Shown here: positions 50,201 to 54,664 of the stretch, one piece after another
Position numbering within the stretch: the stretch's first letter is position 1
How the letters are laid out: every line of letters begins with the position of its first letter
Assembly (NCBI GenBank): GCA_911728435.2
Contig: OU452201.1
Location: 2,790,001-2,854,000, forward strand
Direction: 5' to 3'
DNA length: 64,000 bases
Origin: Apoderus coryli
Taxonomy: Eukaryota; Arthropoda; Insecta; Coleoptera; Attelabidae
Translations under genes and position numbers: made by a program
Notes under the pieces: model-generated
Seen by the model: only the letters and a program-made list of their open reading frames with translations
Databases searched by the model: none
Told to the model about the DNA's origin: nothing

Positions 50201-51072
50201 TATAAGAAATCCAAGCAGACAATGGGGCATCATTCCCGAAAAGCACACATAAAAATGTGGGACTGAAGCTCTATGCAGATATAAGGCTTCGTATAGATAA
50301 GTTGATGCAAGTTATGGGTTTGTTTGTCTAAAAAAACAAGTACATGTAACGTATCTATTTCAGCAATATTTTTATGTAGGTCTTGCACACGTTATTCTTG
50401 AAATTGGGGCAAAAACATAAAAAAGTGTTACATCAAAACATATAAATATACGCAGTAATAAACATTCATTCAATCAATCATCTAACAAATGAAATTTGAT
50501 TAAAAAAAAAATGAATGTGTATAAAATGTCTGTAGATTTTCAAGAAAGAGTCATTATTAAATTAAATTTAACTCTCAGAATTGTTTTGTGTGCCAGCTCT
50601 GTAACAATTTTTGAAATTTGGAAAATTTTTAAGTTCTTGCAACATGGTCTGAATTTAACACATTTAACAAATTACAAATTCTTACTGTGGCGTTGGCAGA
50701 AGTCTCGGCGGAGAATCCTTGCAGAAAACAAAACACTTGTCCGAAAATATAAGTGTCCGGCGACCATATCCTATACATTTCCGGAGGCAAACCGGAAATC
50801 AACAAGAGCAAATCGGACACGGCTAAACTGAACAAATAGTAATTAGTGGCTGTGTGCATAGTCCGGTTCTTTGCTATCACGATACATGTACTGATGTTAC
50901 CAATAATTCCAATCAGAAAAATCGCCACATATACCACAGTAAAGGGTATCACTAAATTTATCGGATACAAAACATCGTTGGTTATTGTTTGATTTTGAAT
51001 TTTTGCTATGACTATCGAGGTCGCATTGAGTTGTACACTTAAATTATCATCGACAATTAACAATTCATCCAT
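1694..51072 (-). CDS. Pyrokinin/PBAN-type neuropeptide receptor (class A GPCR), 5 coding exons
   Basis: Joined CDS: 51072-50686, 22301-22098, 21869-21605, 16398-16181, 2143-1694; 507 residues. All four introns are GT-AG, with phases 0, 0, 1 and 0. The start ATG has a good context (AAACAATGG) and an in-frame TAA 6 nt upstream. Visible landmarks: N-glycosylation sites NAT 16 and NQT 27; TM1 about 41-66; LAVSD in TM2; disulphide Cys 115 and Cys 196; ERY 139-141 (DRY equivalent); TM5 near 207-228; CWAPFH in TM6; NPLLY 342-346 in TM7; a Cys-Cys pair at 364-365 suited to palmitoylation. The TM3-TM4 text (TAFTVERYLAICHPFLSHTM) is that of pyrokinin receptors. Such receptors sit in the plasma membrane and couple FXPRL-amide peptides to G proteins. 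A CAPA receptor is the main alternative, but it fits worse. No defect is seen in the coding exons. Confidence 0.88.
2144..3162. other. Receptor intron 4, 3' part: no recognised feature
   Basis: AT-rich sequence. Short open frames on both strands have no motif I recognise. Confidence 0.5.
3285..4043. repeat. Long inverted repeat (foldback), arms about 344 bp
   Basis: Arm 3285-3628 is nearly the exact reverse complement of 3700-4043. Between them, 3638-3690 is an extra copy of the inner 50 bp of the right arm, and 4041-4076 carries another copy of the 35-bp AT-rich unit (GTTGATAGATATACC..) in the left-arm orientation. Transcribed, it would form a long double-stranded RNA stem. It lies inside the P-like element. 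Confidence 0.9.
4125..4471 (+). pseudogene. THAP-domain gene remnant, two exons, frameshifted
   Basis: Exon 1 (4125-4186) encodes MRCIVLWCKNEG.., the first Cys pair of a THAP zinc finger, and stops at donor CA|GTAAGT (4187). The acceptor TTTTTAG ends at 4262. Exon 2 resumes HLTKKRHDVWMRALG, matching the conserved Trp helix, then hits a stop. A one-base shift near 4305 restores the frame into VICSKHFAAED..LVPDAVP, the second Cys-His pair and AVP box. A further coding-like stretch ends at a GTAAGA donor near 4785. It is a broken DNA-binding domain from a P-type transposase or THAP gene. Confidence 0.75.
5179..5222. repeat. (TA)n microsatellite
   Basis: About 44 bp of uninterrupted TA directly abutting the P-like element's right end; probably an expanded target-site TA run. 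Confidence 0.95.
5223..5694. other. Intronic sequence with small duplications
   Basis: No gene. Near 5628-5686 the octamer TTCATAGA and the block AAGGATTCAGCTGGCA each occur twice in tandem. Confidence 0.6.
5697..7783 (-). mobile_element. Complete DD41D Tc1/mariner-type transposon
   Basis: TA | CAGGGTGGTCCAACG .. CGTTGGACCACCCTG | TA: perfect outer ends with a TA target duplication (5695-5696 and 7784-7785). Terminal inverted repeats are about 360 bp (5697-6060 and 7423-7783) and very similar. The single gene between them is uninterrupted. Length is 2087 bp. The near identity of the arms and the open gene suggest recent insertion. Confidence 0.93.
6141..7214 (-). CDS. Transposase, DD41D type, apparently intact
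   Basis: 357 residues from the ATG at 7214-7212; the open frame extends 13 codons further upstream without another ATG. The N-terminal part is helix-turn-helix (RLTARLFNERHPDK; LAEASGVSRSSIIRILK). The catalytic domain shows FSDECTFYLNG (first Asp), FQQDGAPPHY (second Asp) and SPDLSPLDFFLWGHLK (third Asp). I count 41 residues between the second and third Asp. NRHNCRYW and NVWCGILG are typical of insect members of this group. It would bind the flanking terminal repeats and cut and paste into TA. All three acidic residues are present and no stop or frameshift is seen. Confidence 0.92.
   Translation of the reverse strand: MIYSILERVEIVKLYFQNNSSARLTARLFNERHPDKNVNDVYVGKLVKKFVDTGSVCNVKHQPQKPIRNEAVEVAVLGHVEMDHSQSTRQLAEASGVSRSSIIRILKAYKFHPYKIKLVQELNEDDPDRRLQFCEAMSQRLIEDPQLLFNICFSDECTFYLNGAVNRHNCRYWDDSNPHLFREVHTQYPQKINVWCGILGNHIIGPLFIPGNLTGEVYLNMLEDTIDPLITQIIEDDQNHTADRLYFQQDGAPPHYVAPVRQFLDDRFPGRWIGRRGPIEWPARSPDLSPLDFFLWGHLKNKCFATKPESIEDLRQRITEECRNITPDMLQNVRNRFEQNLYYCMESNGSHFQHLLM
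8641..9805. other. Spacer of the large unit; hairpin and AT-rich tract
   Basis: No gene seen. CCATTGTCTTTA at about 9304 pairs with TAAAGACAATGG at about 9336. 9625-9795 is an A/T tract built of AATAAT and AAAAT units. Confidence 0.6.
10212..10818. mobile_element. 607-bp TIR element inserted in the Rad50 pseudogene
   Basis: The ends GTCGAATTTTCGCC.. and ..GGCGAAAATTCGAC are perfect inverted repeats of about 32 bp, flanked by TA on both sides. Removing the element and one TA rejoins the Rad50 frame (TDDI to VCGAGL), which proves insertion. There is no transposase, so it is a non-autonomous, MITE-like element. Confidence 0.88.
11141..11342. repeat. 99-bp perfect inverted duplication in Rad50 pseudogene
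   Basis: 11141-11239 is the exact reverse complement of 11244-11342 with a 4-nt spacer. The 11244-11342 arm is the original Rad50 coding strand (ERRTRISNQNYKS..); the other arm is an inverted copy placed beside it. Confidence 0.95.
12355..12500. repeat. T-rich low-complexity tract
   Basis: Runs of T with A and G interruptions. On the minus strand it is an A-rich tail directly following the tRNA-like block at 12518-12585. Confidence 0.8.
12518..12585 (-). ncRNA. tRNA-like sequence, probable SINE head or tRNA pseudogene
   Basis: The minus strand contains GTCATTGGTAGGGCG (A-box-like) and GGTTCGAATCCC (perfect B box), spaced as in a tRNA, followed by the A-rich tract. The acceptor ends do not pair and the anticodon stem has mismatches, so it is not a functional tRNA. 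An internal pol III promoter remnant is likely. Confidence 0.55.
12586..13300. other. Mariner-relic-like AT-rich sequence
   Basis: No gene. Scattered end-like words such as CACCCTGTATA at about 12645 suggest decayed mariner/MITE DNA. Confidence 0.4.
13321..13445 (-). mobile_element. Non-LTR retrotransposon fragment
   Basis: The minus strand encodes RDLGVWIDSDLSFNRHIQ, then AMRSLGFVVRSTSRF, the segment just after the RT palm in the LINEs elsewhere in this window. Both sides are truncated. Confidence 0.8.
14951..15650. mobile_element. hAT-like MITE, 700 bp, inside the P-like element
   Basis: Ends TAGGGATGTTG and CAACATCCCTA, with the exact 8-bp target duplication CAGTGTAT (14943-14950, 15651-15658). 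Sub-terminal parts are rich in TATCGATAT palindromes. The interior has a 73-codon open frame at 15265-15486 with no recognised domain. Removing it restores the host THAP reading (CQCIVCKNN region). Confidence 0.85.
15000..15043. mobile_element. 44-bp P-like micro-element inside the hAT MITE
   Basis: CACTGATCTAG at the left and CTAGATCTGTG at the right form an 11-bp inverted repeat (one mismatch) matching the ends of the surrounding 14469-16025 element. The exact 8-bp duplication GTTATTCG flanks it (14992-14999, 15044-15051). Only about 22 bp lie between the ends, so it is an extreme deletion derivative that must have moved in trans. Confidence 0.8.
16181..16398 (-). CDS. Receptor coding exon 4: TM6 and TM7
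   Basis: Acceptor CCATTTCAG, then 218 nt encoding AVVAAFFICWAPFHAQRL (TM6), an extracellular loop with NAT, and TM7 with FISTCINPLLYHIMSNKY. It ends AAG|GTAAGT, phase 0, at the classic position just after helix 8 begins. Confidence 0.92.
16399..17700. other. Receptor intron 3, 3'-side sequence, no gene recognised
   Basis: AT-rich, with short overlapping open frames on both strands and no motif. Non-coding intron is the best reading. Confidence 0.5.
17705..18506 (+). mobile_element. 5'-truncated non-LTR retrotransposon, 3' end
   Basis: The C-terminal part of a LINE polyprotein: EAVRSYGFIVRSCRSF, FVRSKLEYCSLIWYP, a stop (TAG at 17906), then VQRKFLKYLSFKADGIYP and VPRLGARNPLTFY to the end near 18322. 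The RT palm is missing. It ends in AATAAAGGCTATTATTATT, a (TTA)n tail. It is the same broad family as the copies at 25.8, 28.4, 38.9 and 51.6 kb. Confidence 0.88.
18560..18712 (-). pseudogene. Decayed DD41D transposase fragment
   Basis: The minus strand reads GAPPHVSIKVRQYLNEVFR, and in a shifted frame WIGRRGEIE followed by FLFG. This is the block between the second and third catalytic Asp of the transposase type at 6141-7214. It is frameshifted and short. Confidence 0.75.
18713..20111. other. Intronic sequence without recognised feature
   Basis: No gene motif seen on either strand. Small ACTACTCT repeats occur near 19722-19746. Confidence 0.5.
20112..21411 (+). mobile_element. 5'-truncated non-LTR retrotransposon (PQGSHLGP-type family)
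   Basis: It starts inside the RT domain: SVYTDFSKAFDRVNH (motif A), SSGVLQGSHLGPLFFNIFVNDI (Pro to Leu in the conserved VPQG), a stop at 20418, a frame change, then LLFADDLKLF (catalytic FADD), LHEWCVGNDMHLNVDKC and VKYLGV. A second stop follows at about 20819 (RPCF*). The 3' end is CCGTAAATAAATAAATAAA. It is related to the longer copy at 47.9-50.0 kb. Dead copy. Confidence 0.9.
21605..21869 (-). CDS. Receptor coding exon 3: TM5 and third intracellular loop
   Basis: Acceptor TTATTTGCAG, then 265 nt starting VVTKIFDHAFEIST; TM5 is followed by LIGRQLKRS and a Ser/Thr/Lys-rich loop with a basic RKRVRS stretch. It ends ATG TTG A|GTAAGT, phase 1. The split codon becomes Ile with exon 4. Confidence 0.9.
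22098..22301 (-). CDS. Receptor coding exon 2: TM3 end, ERY, TM4, second extracellular loop
   Basis: Acceptor CTATTTTTCAG then 204 nt (68 codons) to donor ACG|GTAAGT. It starts VLTITAFTVERY and ends NSHCT, supplying the Cys that pairs with TM3. Both phases are 0. The following intron is only 228 bp, far shorter than the others. Confidence 0.92.
22650..23880 (-). mobile_element. Truncated non-LTR retrotransposon (PQGSVLGP-type family)
   Basis: The minus strand encodes MVYLDFEKAFDKVQFARLL (motif A), then an internal deletion that joins FLRKR directly to SVLGPLLFLVYISDL, removing the thumb-side PQG segment, then SLFADDSKLF (FADD) and LDKCTVLHLG. After a frame change it continues DLKWQIHVSAVVKKAN to near 22730. 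The 3' end is a (TAA)n tail near 22650. It is close kin of 31465-32560. It sits in receptor intron 1, about 350 bp from exon 2. Confidence 0.88.
24010..24160 (-). pseudogene. Transposase fragment around the first catalytic region
   Basis: KGDVNHHNCQYWSDENPHLI matches the segment just after the first Asp in the DD41D-type transposase (NRHNCRYWDDSNPHLF). Nothing else of the element is recognisable, and 24161-24780 shows no other feature. Confidence 0.7.
24810..25537. mobile_element. Inverted-repeat element carrying a hammerhead ribozyme
   Basis: 24810-24967 and 25381-25537 are inverted copies of about 157 bp (shared words include ACTAAAATGTTGGCT, GGGGCCC and CGACAGGTACTGACG). A third copy of the outer 75 bp, inverted, abuts the left arm (24968-25042) and makes a nested hairpin with 24781-24854. 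The right arm contains the 3' part of a complete hammerhead; the left arm retains only that 3' part. No coding capacity. Most like a Penelope-type terminal repeat or a retrozyme-like unit, by inference. Confidence 0.7.
25364..25411 (+). ncRNA. Hammerhead ribozyme, complete
   Basis: Core CTGACGA (25370-25376), stem II GCTC/GAGC with a 7-nt loop, GAAA, stem III ACGAA/TTCGT, cleavage triplet GTC ending at 25405. Stem I GGTGCT pairs with AGTACC (one G-T wobble). All invariant core nucleotides are present, so it should self-cleave after 25405 if transcribed from the plus strand. Confidence 0.85.
25830..27916 (+). mobile_element. Non-LTR retrotransposon, 5'-truncated, internal deletion
   Basis: A 550-residue open frame (25836-27488) holds the end of the endonuclease/linker region (DQYHPVL..), FWSYINNKRGNSRIPG, and the RT domain: GADGVPSFVVKDC, NYRPISIL, QHGFFSGRS, VVYSDFRKAFD (motif A), SGVPQESNLGPLLF (Gly to Glu in PQGS) and LLFADDLTLF. 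The frame breaks at LGVY, where about 390 bp present in the copy at 51561-53801 are missing, then resumes LNFLIPRQAGRLRF to 27679. The 3' end is GGAAATAAAGAACTATTTATTT. Retrotransposition-dead. Confidence 0.92.
28388..29815 (-). mobile_element. Non-LTR retrotransposon, 5'-truncated, frameshifted
   Basis: The minus strand reads INNYRPISLLSKFSKLFE, NQHGFMCGRSTVTN, DVVYTDFAKAFDTLDH (motif A), SGVPQGSNLGPLLFNLF, FFADDLKIF (FADD), LNIQKCKCLSF and, after frame changes near 29120 and 28985, DLGVTFDHKF and VRSKLEYSSIVWYP to 28488. It ends in a (TTA)n/AATAAATGC tail near 28388. The conserved RT motifs are intact, but frameshifts and the missing 5' half make it dead. Confidence 0.9.
29830..31460. other. 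Intronic sequence, no clear gene
   Basis: AT-rich. Around 30350-30440 a weak KGKSEQEGTKVMRPISLPS reading resembles an RT motif (YRPISL) but is too short and decayed to call. Confidence 0.4.
31465..32560 (+). mobile_element. Truncated non-LTR retrotransposon (PQGSVLGP-type family)
   Basis: Begins LLRWMMFLTERIFQVRANGAL, SGVPQGSVLGPLLFLAYISDL; the FADD motif region is lost between about 31630 and 31700. A second frame (31708-32451) continues WSTVWLMNLNLEKCQVLHIG, RKDLGVIVTADLKW and YVRPLLEYANTVWSPYF to HGDQLVHYSL. A (TAA)n tail ends near 32560. Sister copy of 22650-23880. Confidence 0.88.
32970..33011 (-). ncRNA. Hammerhead ribozyme, complete
   Basis: Minus strand: stem I CACCA/TGGTG, CTGATGA, stem II GTCG/CGAC with loop TGGAT, GAAA, stem III ACGG/CCGT, cleavage triplet GTC. 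All core bases are present. Flanks (CATGCTTTC) match the decayed copy at 58677-58721. Confidence 0.85.
33019..33750 (+). mobile_element. LINE 3' fragment (endonuclease-RT type) with (AAG)n tail
   Basis: The plus strand reads YKYLGCWVNEEWDLTQEIKSR, LRCYVFS, frameshift, YGMEAWTLTEAMCRRIEAFEMW, MLKISWMDRVTNEAVL, a further shift, then GKRGPGRRRTWWLRNLRQW and ends GTT(E)GHGT before GAAGAAGAAGAAG. This is the C-terminal part of a different LINE family from the others here. Near its 5' end CCAACATTTACAAAGAGCTT is repeated at 33039 and 33098 around the hairpin ATTGATTGA/TCAATCAAT. Confidence 0.85.
33757..34640. other. Intronic sequence, no recognised feature
   Basis: AT-rich, no motif. A mariner-like TACAGGGTGG word lies just beyond, at 34674. 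Confidence 0.5.
34960..36660. repeat. Diverged tandem/higher-order repeat array
   Basis: The word ACGAACGCCTATG (with variants) recurs at about 35203, 35319, 35427, 35571, 35842, 35957, 36084, 36222 and 36366, each followed by TTTTATGCTGCATTTT- and GGTTATCTTAT-like text, giving units of about 108-144 bp. Longer blocks also repeat: 35246-35400 with 35768-35920, and 35680-35725 with 36480-36525. It ends in GTGGATACAGACAGACAGACA. Confidence 0.75.
36807..36852 (-). ncRNA. Hammerhead ribozyme, complete core
   Basis: Minus strand: stem I TAGC/GCTA, CTGAAGA, stem II AG..GTCT/AGAC..CT with one bulged T, GAAA, short stem III AC/GT with loop AG, cleavage triplet GTC. Located about 150 bp past the repeat array. 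Confidence 0.72.
37141..37400 (+). pseudogene. Mariner relic: end plus transposase fragment
   Basis: TA|CAGGGTGTCTGAAT at 37141, then 37255-37390 reads MIYYDFRRNEVREGRPKSVV followed by ENIDPL, stop, KLITQDDLRN, matching the linker after the helix-turn-helix region of mariner transposases. Short and broken. Confidence 0.65.
37401..38864. other. Intronic sequence, no recognised feature
   Basis: AT-rich, with short open frames only and no motif seen. Confidence 0.5.
38865..40114 (+). mobile_element. Non-LTR retrotransposon, truncated, RT motif A deleted
   Basis: Reads RIENYRPISILSNFSKVFE, QQHGFFHRRSTVTNL, then jumps from QVYPIMGKG to FGFQESLISFFESYL. The YTDF-KAFD motif A has been deleted in frame. 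It continues SGAPQGSNLAPLLFAIFVNDI, LLFADDLKLF, LNVDKCKYITY and LGVFIDSELTFNYH to 39771; a second frame (39752-40111) carries the C-terminus. With motif A gone, the RT cannot work. Confidence 0.9.
40115..40929. other. Intronic sequence, no recognised feature
   Basis: AT-rich, no motif seen. Confidence 0.5.
41005..41048 (-). ncRNA. Hammerhead ribozyme (left arm)
   Basis: Minus strand: stem I GTCA/TGAC, CTGATGA, stem II GAGAA/TTCTC with a 7-8-nt loop, GAAA, stem III AC/GT, cleavage triplet GTC. Complete core. Confidence 0.78.
41337..41380 (+). ncRNA. Hammerhead ribozyme (right arm)
   Basis: Same fold and sequence as the left-arm copy, on the plus strand; GTCA at 41337 pairs with TGAC at 41377-41380. 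CTGATGA and GAAAC are intact. Confidence 0.78.
42047..43434 (-). mobile_element. Internally deleted mariner-type element nested in the MITE
   Basis: TA|CAGGGTGGTCAAAAAATT .. AATTTTTTGACCACTCTG|TA, with inverted ends of about 285 bp and a TA duplication at 42045-42046 and 43435-43436. It carries a truncated transposase (42322-43101). Its arms are similar but not identical, and the transposase C-terminus is gone, so it is non-autonomous. Confidence 0.85.
42322..43101 (-). pseudogene. Transposase, C-terminally truncated (DD41D-like group)
   Basis: An open frame of up to 259 codons with N-terminal helix-turn-helix (YRVFNERNPHLPTMTREKLR; DLEISKSSAQKILKSSGLHP) and the first catalytic Asp in WTDESKFSRDGIVNRQN. 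It ends at LPLNELRSCWNHLV-stop. The second and third Asp regions (QQDGAPPH and SPDL..DFFLWG in relatives) are absent, consistent with an internal deletion. The first ATG codons (43101, 43068) lie close together; MENIYSYADIV is the likelier start. Confidence 0.85.
43982..45507 (+). mobile_element. Tc1-type element, decayed
   Basis: Left end TA|CACTATTGGACAAAAGG..AGCAACAC. The right end TGTTGCTCTACTTTTGT is its complement but lacks the outermost nine bases. Contains a broken transposase (44308-45110). 1.5 kb, the usual Tc1 size. Confidence 0.75.
44308..45110 (+). pseudogene. Tc1 transposase (DD34E), catalytic Glu replaced by stop
   Basis: Starts MPRGIPILKELKQRVVIAHL, then stop (44368). Part of the helix-turn-helix is missing. 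44389-44808 reads ISQNDPWMSAPRIIAEI, TVQRRLVDAKLFSRRPAKKP, LFSDETRYKIF (first Asp) and GSVFHGVVSHGMG. After a frameshift, IF-stop-stop-DNNPKHFRIVQEWFQ holds the second Asp (44915-44917). Exactly 34 residues further, where the catalytic Glu belongs, the codon is TAA, followed by NLCEEVERG. Inactive. Confidence 0.88.
45511..47800. other. Intronic sequence; one hammerhead, no gene
   Basis: AT-rich. The only recognisable feature is the hammerhead at 46461-46503. Confidence 0.5.
46461..46503 (-). ncRNA. Hammerhead ribozyme, complete
   Basis: Minus strand: stem I TCTC/GAGA, CTGAGGA, stem II GCTAAC/GTTAGC (6 bp, loop ATT, one T before the stem), GAAA, stem III ACGC/GCGT (no or tiny loop), cleavage triplet GTC. 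Strong stem II; complete core. Confidence 0.8.
47870..49995 (+). mobile_element. Non-LTR retrotransposon, longest copy of the PQGSHLGP family
   Basis: The 599-codon frame 47921-49720 is real RT sequence only from about residue 52. The true upstream reading is in another frame (YADFSGLRSECNRLSRACY, IESELPQNIGAFWRFINSKRG), and a frameshift near 48075 joins it to VYHGVNERATPISVERDLF. Then AGPDGIPALLLRNC, NYRPVCILNSIPKLFE, DQFGFQAGKSTELNLL, AIYTDFSKAFDSVNH (motif A), SSGVPQGSHLGPLLFNLFVN and KLFADDLKCY (FADD). The RT core is uninterrupted. The 3' end is CCGTAGATTAATAAATAAA. 5'-truncated: no endonuclease domain seen. Confidence 0.92.
50000..50630. other. Receptor intron 1, 5' part: no feature
   Basis: AT-rich intronic DNA between the LINE tail and exon 1; nothing recognised. 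Confidence 0.5.
50686..51072 (-). CDS. Receptor coding exon 1: N-terminus, TM1, TM2, start of TM3
   Basis: 129 codons from ATG 51072 to the donor ACA|GTAAGA (gt at 50685-50684), phase 0. It encodes the short extracellular N-terminus with two sequons, TM1 with GIIGN, TM2 with SLAVSDLLLL, and TM3 up to SAETSANAT. Any upstream non-coding exon is not identifiable by eye. Confidence 0.92.
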
Positions 51073-51543
51073 TGTTTATTATTAATTAATTTATAAAATA
51101 GTTATGATAGTTAAAAAATAACAACAAACTACATGCTGTTTGTTCCGATACTAAGAAGTCTACAACTTTATTTATATTATGTTGATTATACAGATTAATT
51201 TTAAGGACAAAACGTGTTATTTTTATACCAAAATTCTTTTCTATTTTTATTATTTTATAAATGCTAAGCGCGATACAATAAATATTCGATAAAACAAGTA
51301 AATTTGGAGCGTCAACGTGCGCGCTTTTTAAAACACCGGCGACAGCAGTCGGTCACATACATGTGCCTCGCTCAACAGTTTGTGCGAATATATTTCCAAC
51401 TCTACATCGACAACATGAAAATTCTCTCCTTCTTCGGGACAGGACAGTCGTATTTTGTGTAATATTCTACAGGTTCGTGTCGATAATCTATAGGGGACAA
51501 TATTTTGCCAATACACATCGACAGATGATATCTGAACGCTCTA
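51073..51543. other. Region upstream of receptor start codon
   Basis: Should hold the 5' untranslated region and perhaps the promoter on the minus strand. I cannot identify a reliable TATA box, initiator or upstream exon by eye. Confidence 0.4.
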
Positions 51544-51560
51544 ATAAGTTGGATGCATAA

Positions 51561-53801
51561 ATAAATAGTTCTTTATTTCCAAACAGGGTACAACTCCAAT
51601 TACAGGAAGCATAATCACATTATATCCGTGTCCATATAAAGAACAAACAAAAATATCTTTTCATACAAAAAATGAATGAATGAAAATTAAAAAAAGAGAA
51701 CAGAATAAACCATCAAAACATAATTCAATATAATAACAGAAACTACAAATAAGTAGGTATCTACTCTAATTCACCAAAACAAGCCCGACATTGTGGCAAC
51801 AATATTCGCGAGCGTGCTGTGGTTGATATCAAGCAAGTGCGATACTCTGTTAAAACCGTCACAAATATAGTGTACAGGAGACTGAAGCATTATGTTGGTA
51901 CGACAAGGGTCCTCGTAAAATGTGAACCTAAGCCTGCCAGCCTGTCGTGGTATTAGAAAATTCAGTTTAGACAATAAATACTCACAGTCTGTAGAGCCAT
52001 GCAATAGACTGTGCAAAAACTTAACGGCTAGCAGTCTTCGACGGCTTTCCAGTGAGGCCTCCCCGCACTCGTATAGTAAAATCTGATACTCGGCTCCCCT
52101 CTGCGGATAAACACCATAATCCCTAAATATCAAATATTTCAGAAATCTTCGATGCACCGCGTTTAGAGTATCAGCATGTCTATCATAGATAGGGTGTCAC
52201 CAATTTGGCAATATTCCAGTCTGGATCTTATAAAAGCACTAAATAAAATTTTAAAAGTTTTGGTGTTATTGTTATTTACAATTTCTTAGGATAAAACCAA
52301 GCAGCTTAGTGCAATGTCGCGAGACGTGCTCCACATGAGCCACAAAGGAGAAACGCTCATCAAAATAAACACCCAAGTCCCTGAGAACCGTCTCTCGATT
52401 CAAGACAGAACCGTCAATGTAATAATTAAAAGTAATTCTATTGTCTTTTCTCGTATAGGTCACCACATTACACTTGTCTATATTCAGATGCAACTTGTTT
52501 CTATCACACCAGTTCGCAAGAAAATGCAAGCATCTTTGAAGATACAAACAGTCGTCATGGCTACGAATTTCATGAAAAAGTTTTAAGTCGTCGGCAAACA
52601 GTAGCCCATTGCATAACACACAATCGAAAATGTCGTTAGTAAAAATAAGAAACAGCAATGGACCTAAGTTGGATCCCTGTGGTACACATGATGTAGGTAC
52701 AAACTTGAATGACTCATACCTTTCATATTTCACAAACTGGCGACGGTCCAATAGATAAGATTTAAGTAGGCCGACCAACCCCGACGAAAAACCAAAATTT
52801 TCAAGCTTTCTCAATAGAACATAGTTGTCGATCTGATCAAAGGCTTTTCTGAAATCCGTATACACTACATCAATTTGACCACGCGTGTCCAAGACTTCAC
52901 AAACATGCTGTGAAAAGCAAACCAAGTTTGTCGTGCATGATCTGCCTGAGAAAAAGCCATGTTGTTTAGTTGTAATAGAATTTTTAACAGTAGAGAATAT
53001 ATATTGATACAACACTATTTCAAACAATTTAGAAAAATTACACAAAATTGAAATAGGTCTATAATTAGTAATGATACTAGAGTCTCCCTTTTGCAGAATT
53101 GGAATTACTCTTGCAGTTTTCCACAAGTCCGGAAATGTGCTAGTTCGTAGAATGAAATTAAAAATCACAATTACTGCCAATGGCATCCGGCAAAGTCTCA
53201 GTATGCTGAGGGTTTGATTTCACATAAACACTCTGAAAGTAATTATCAAAAGCGTCAACAATTTGCCGCGGATCAACATACTCTGAAGCGTCATCCCTGA
53301 TTACACCCGGAATTCTGGAATTACCACGTTTGTTATTTATATAAGACCAAAATCCAGCCGGATCGCGTTGCAAATCTCTCTCGATAGTTGACAGATATGT
53401 GCTAAAATCAGTCGTTATCTGAGACTTGATCAAGCGCCTCAACTCAACGTATTTAGACCTGTAATAATCGGATCCAAGCTTTCTATAGTTTCTATAAGTG
53501 TTTTCATTATTAAAAATATTCACAATTAACTCAGCAGAGTACCAGACTGGAAATCGCCTATGCCGTTTGGATTTATAAGGAACGCACTGTTCAAAAATGT
53601 TCTCGAGAATGCTGTAAAAGGCCGAGCACGAAGAACCAACAGTAATAGACAAGTATACCTCGCTCCAATCAGCAGAGATAATCTTGTTGTATAAAACCGG
53701 AAAGTTTGCTTTCCTAAAATTGAATTCACGAACATTATTATTGTTAAGACTAAAATTACTGCCATGTATATGCTTAGCCTTAATAAAGTTGCAACTATAT
53801 C
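51561..53801 (-). mobile_element. Non-LTR retrotransposon with 17-nt target duplication
   Basis: Sister copy of 25830-27916. ATAAGTTGGATGCATAA flanks both ends exactly (51544-51560 and 53802-53818), a target-site duplication. Minus strand: AEL..NTYRNYRKLGSDYYRSK, FWSYINNKRG (53652-53158), then after a deletion NFILRTSTFPDLWKTARVIP, NYRPISIL, VVYTDFRKAFDQID (motif A), SCVPQGSNLGPLLF, LLFADDLKLF, LGVYFDERFSFVAH to about 52272, frameshifts, and RRFLKYLIFRDYGVYP to 51771. The 3' end is at the AAATAAAGAACTATTTATTTA side. 5'-truncated, dead. Confidence 0.93.
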
Positions 53802-53939
53802 ATAAGTTGGATGCATAAAGTTGCAAGTATATCATATTTCGTATTCCAAATAGCAGGATATTTTTGTGATCTCTCTCTTTGAATTGGTGGGTTAAATATG
53901 AATAGGTATGAACAATAATAATCCCTCTTGTGGTCGCAG

Positions 53940-54135
53940 TGAAGGACTGTTGGCAATTAACAACTCTTCAGCAATTATAGGCCGAAATGTTCATCTGGTG
54001 CCGCACTCAATTCTGTGCTTTCCCGAAATCTGGTGAGGATCAATCGCTCCATCACCATTTCGACACAATTCACCAAGTTGATGGGTCTATAGTTATGTAG
54101 AAACTGCAAATTCTTACCTGATGGTTTCGTTGTCG
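53940..54135 (-). mobile_element. LINE RT fragment
   Basis: The minus strand reads LHNYRPINLVNCVEMVMERLI, RFRESTELSAAPDEHFG: the RT block containing YRPI-L and the following helix (PDE-FGF). No other part of the element is visible. 54136-54660 shows nothing else. Confidence 0.7.
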
Positions 54136-54664
54136 TTTCATTAGGTATATTGGAAAGTTGCTTAACCTGGACATGAGGTAGACAATAGCCGCAACTATTC
54201 CAAACCCTAATTTCGCCATCGCCTGTTAAGGAATATGAAAGCAGCAAAATTAATATCTTCAATATCCAGAAATGTTTATGTCAGTATTCAAAAAGGGAAA
54301 ACTTCGATATCAAAGTAAATCTGCAAACATACAGCTGCACAACGTATTTACTCACTTTTATTTTCTGATTTTTACTTGTTTGCTAGACCAAGGGAATTGC
54401 ACAAAATTTGATATGTTTGTAGTACAGTTCAATAGTTTGTATTTACTGTAAACAAATATTAGGTACGTAATATTAAATAAGGTTGCCTCAAAGAGTTTTA
54501 AAATTTGAAATCGATTTGACCATAAACCGAAATTTGTAATTTGTTTTTCATGCAGAATTTAAATATTGCTTGTAAATTTATACAGAAACATCATTAATAA
54601 ACTGATCATCATTATATAGGTAGACCTCCTATACGAGGGATACCGGTATCGTCAAAAGATAGAT

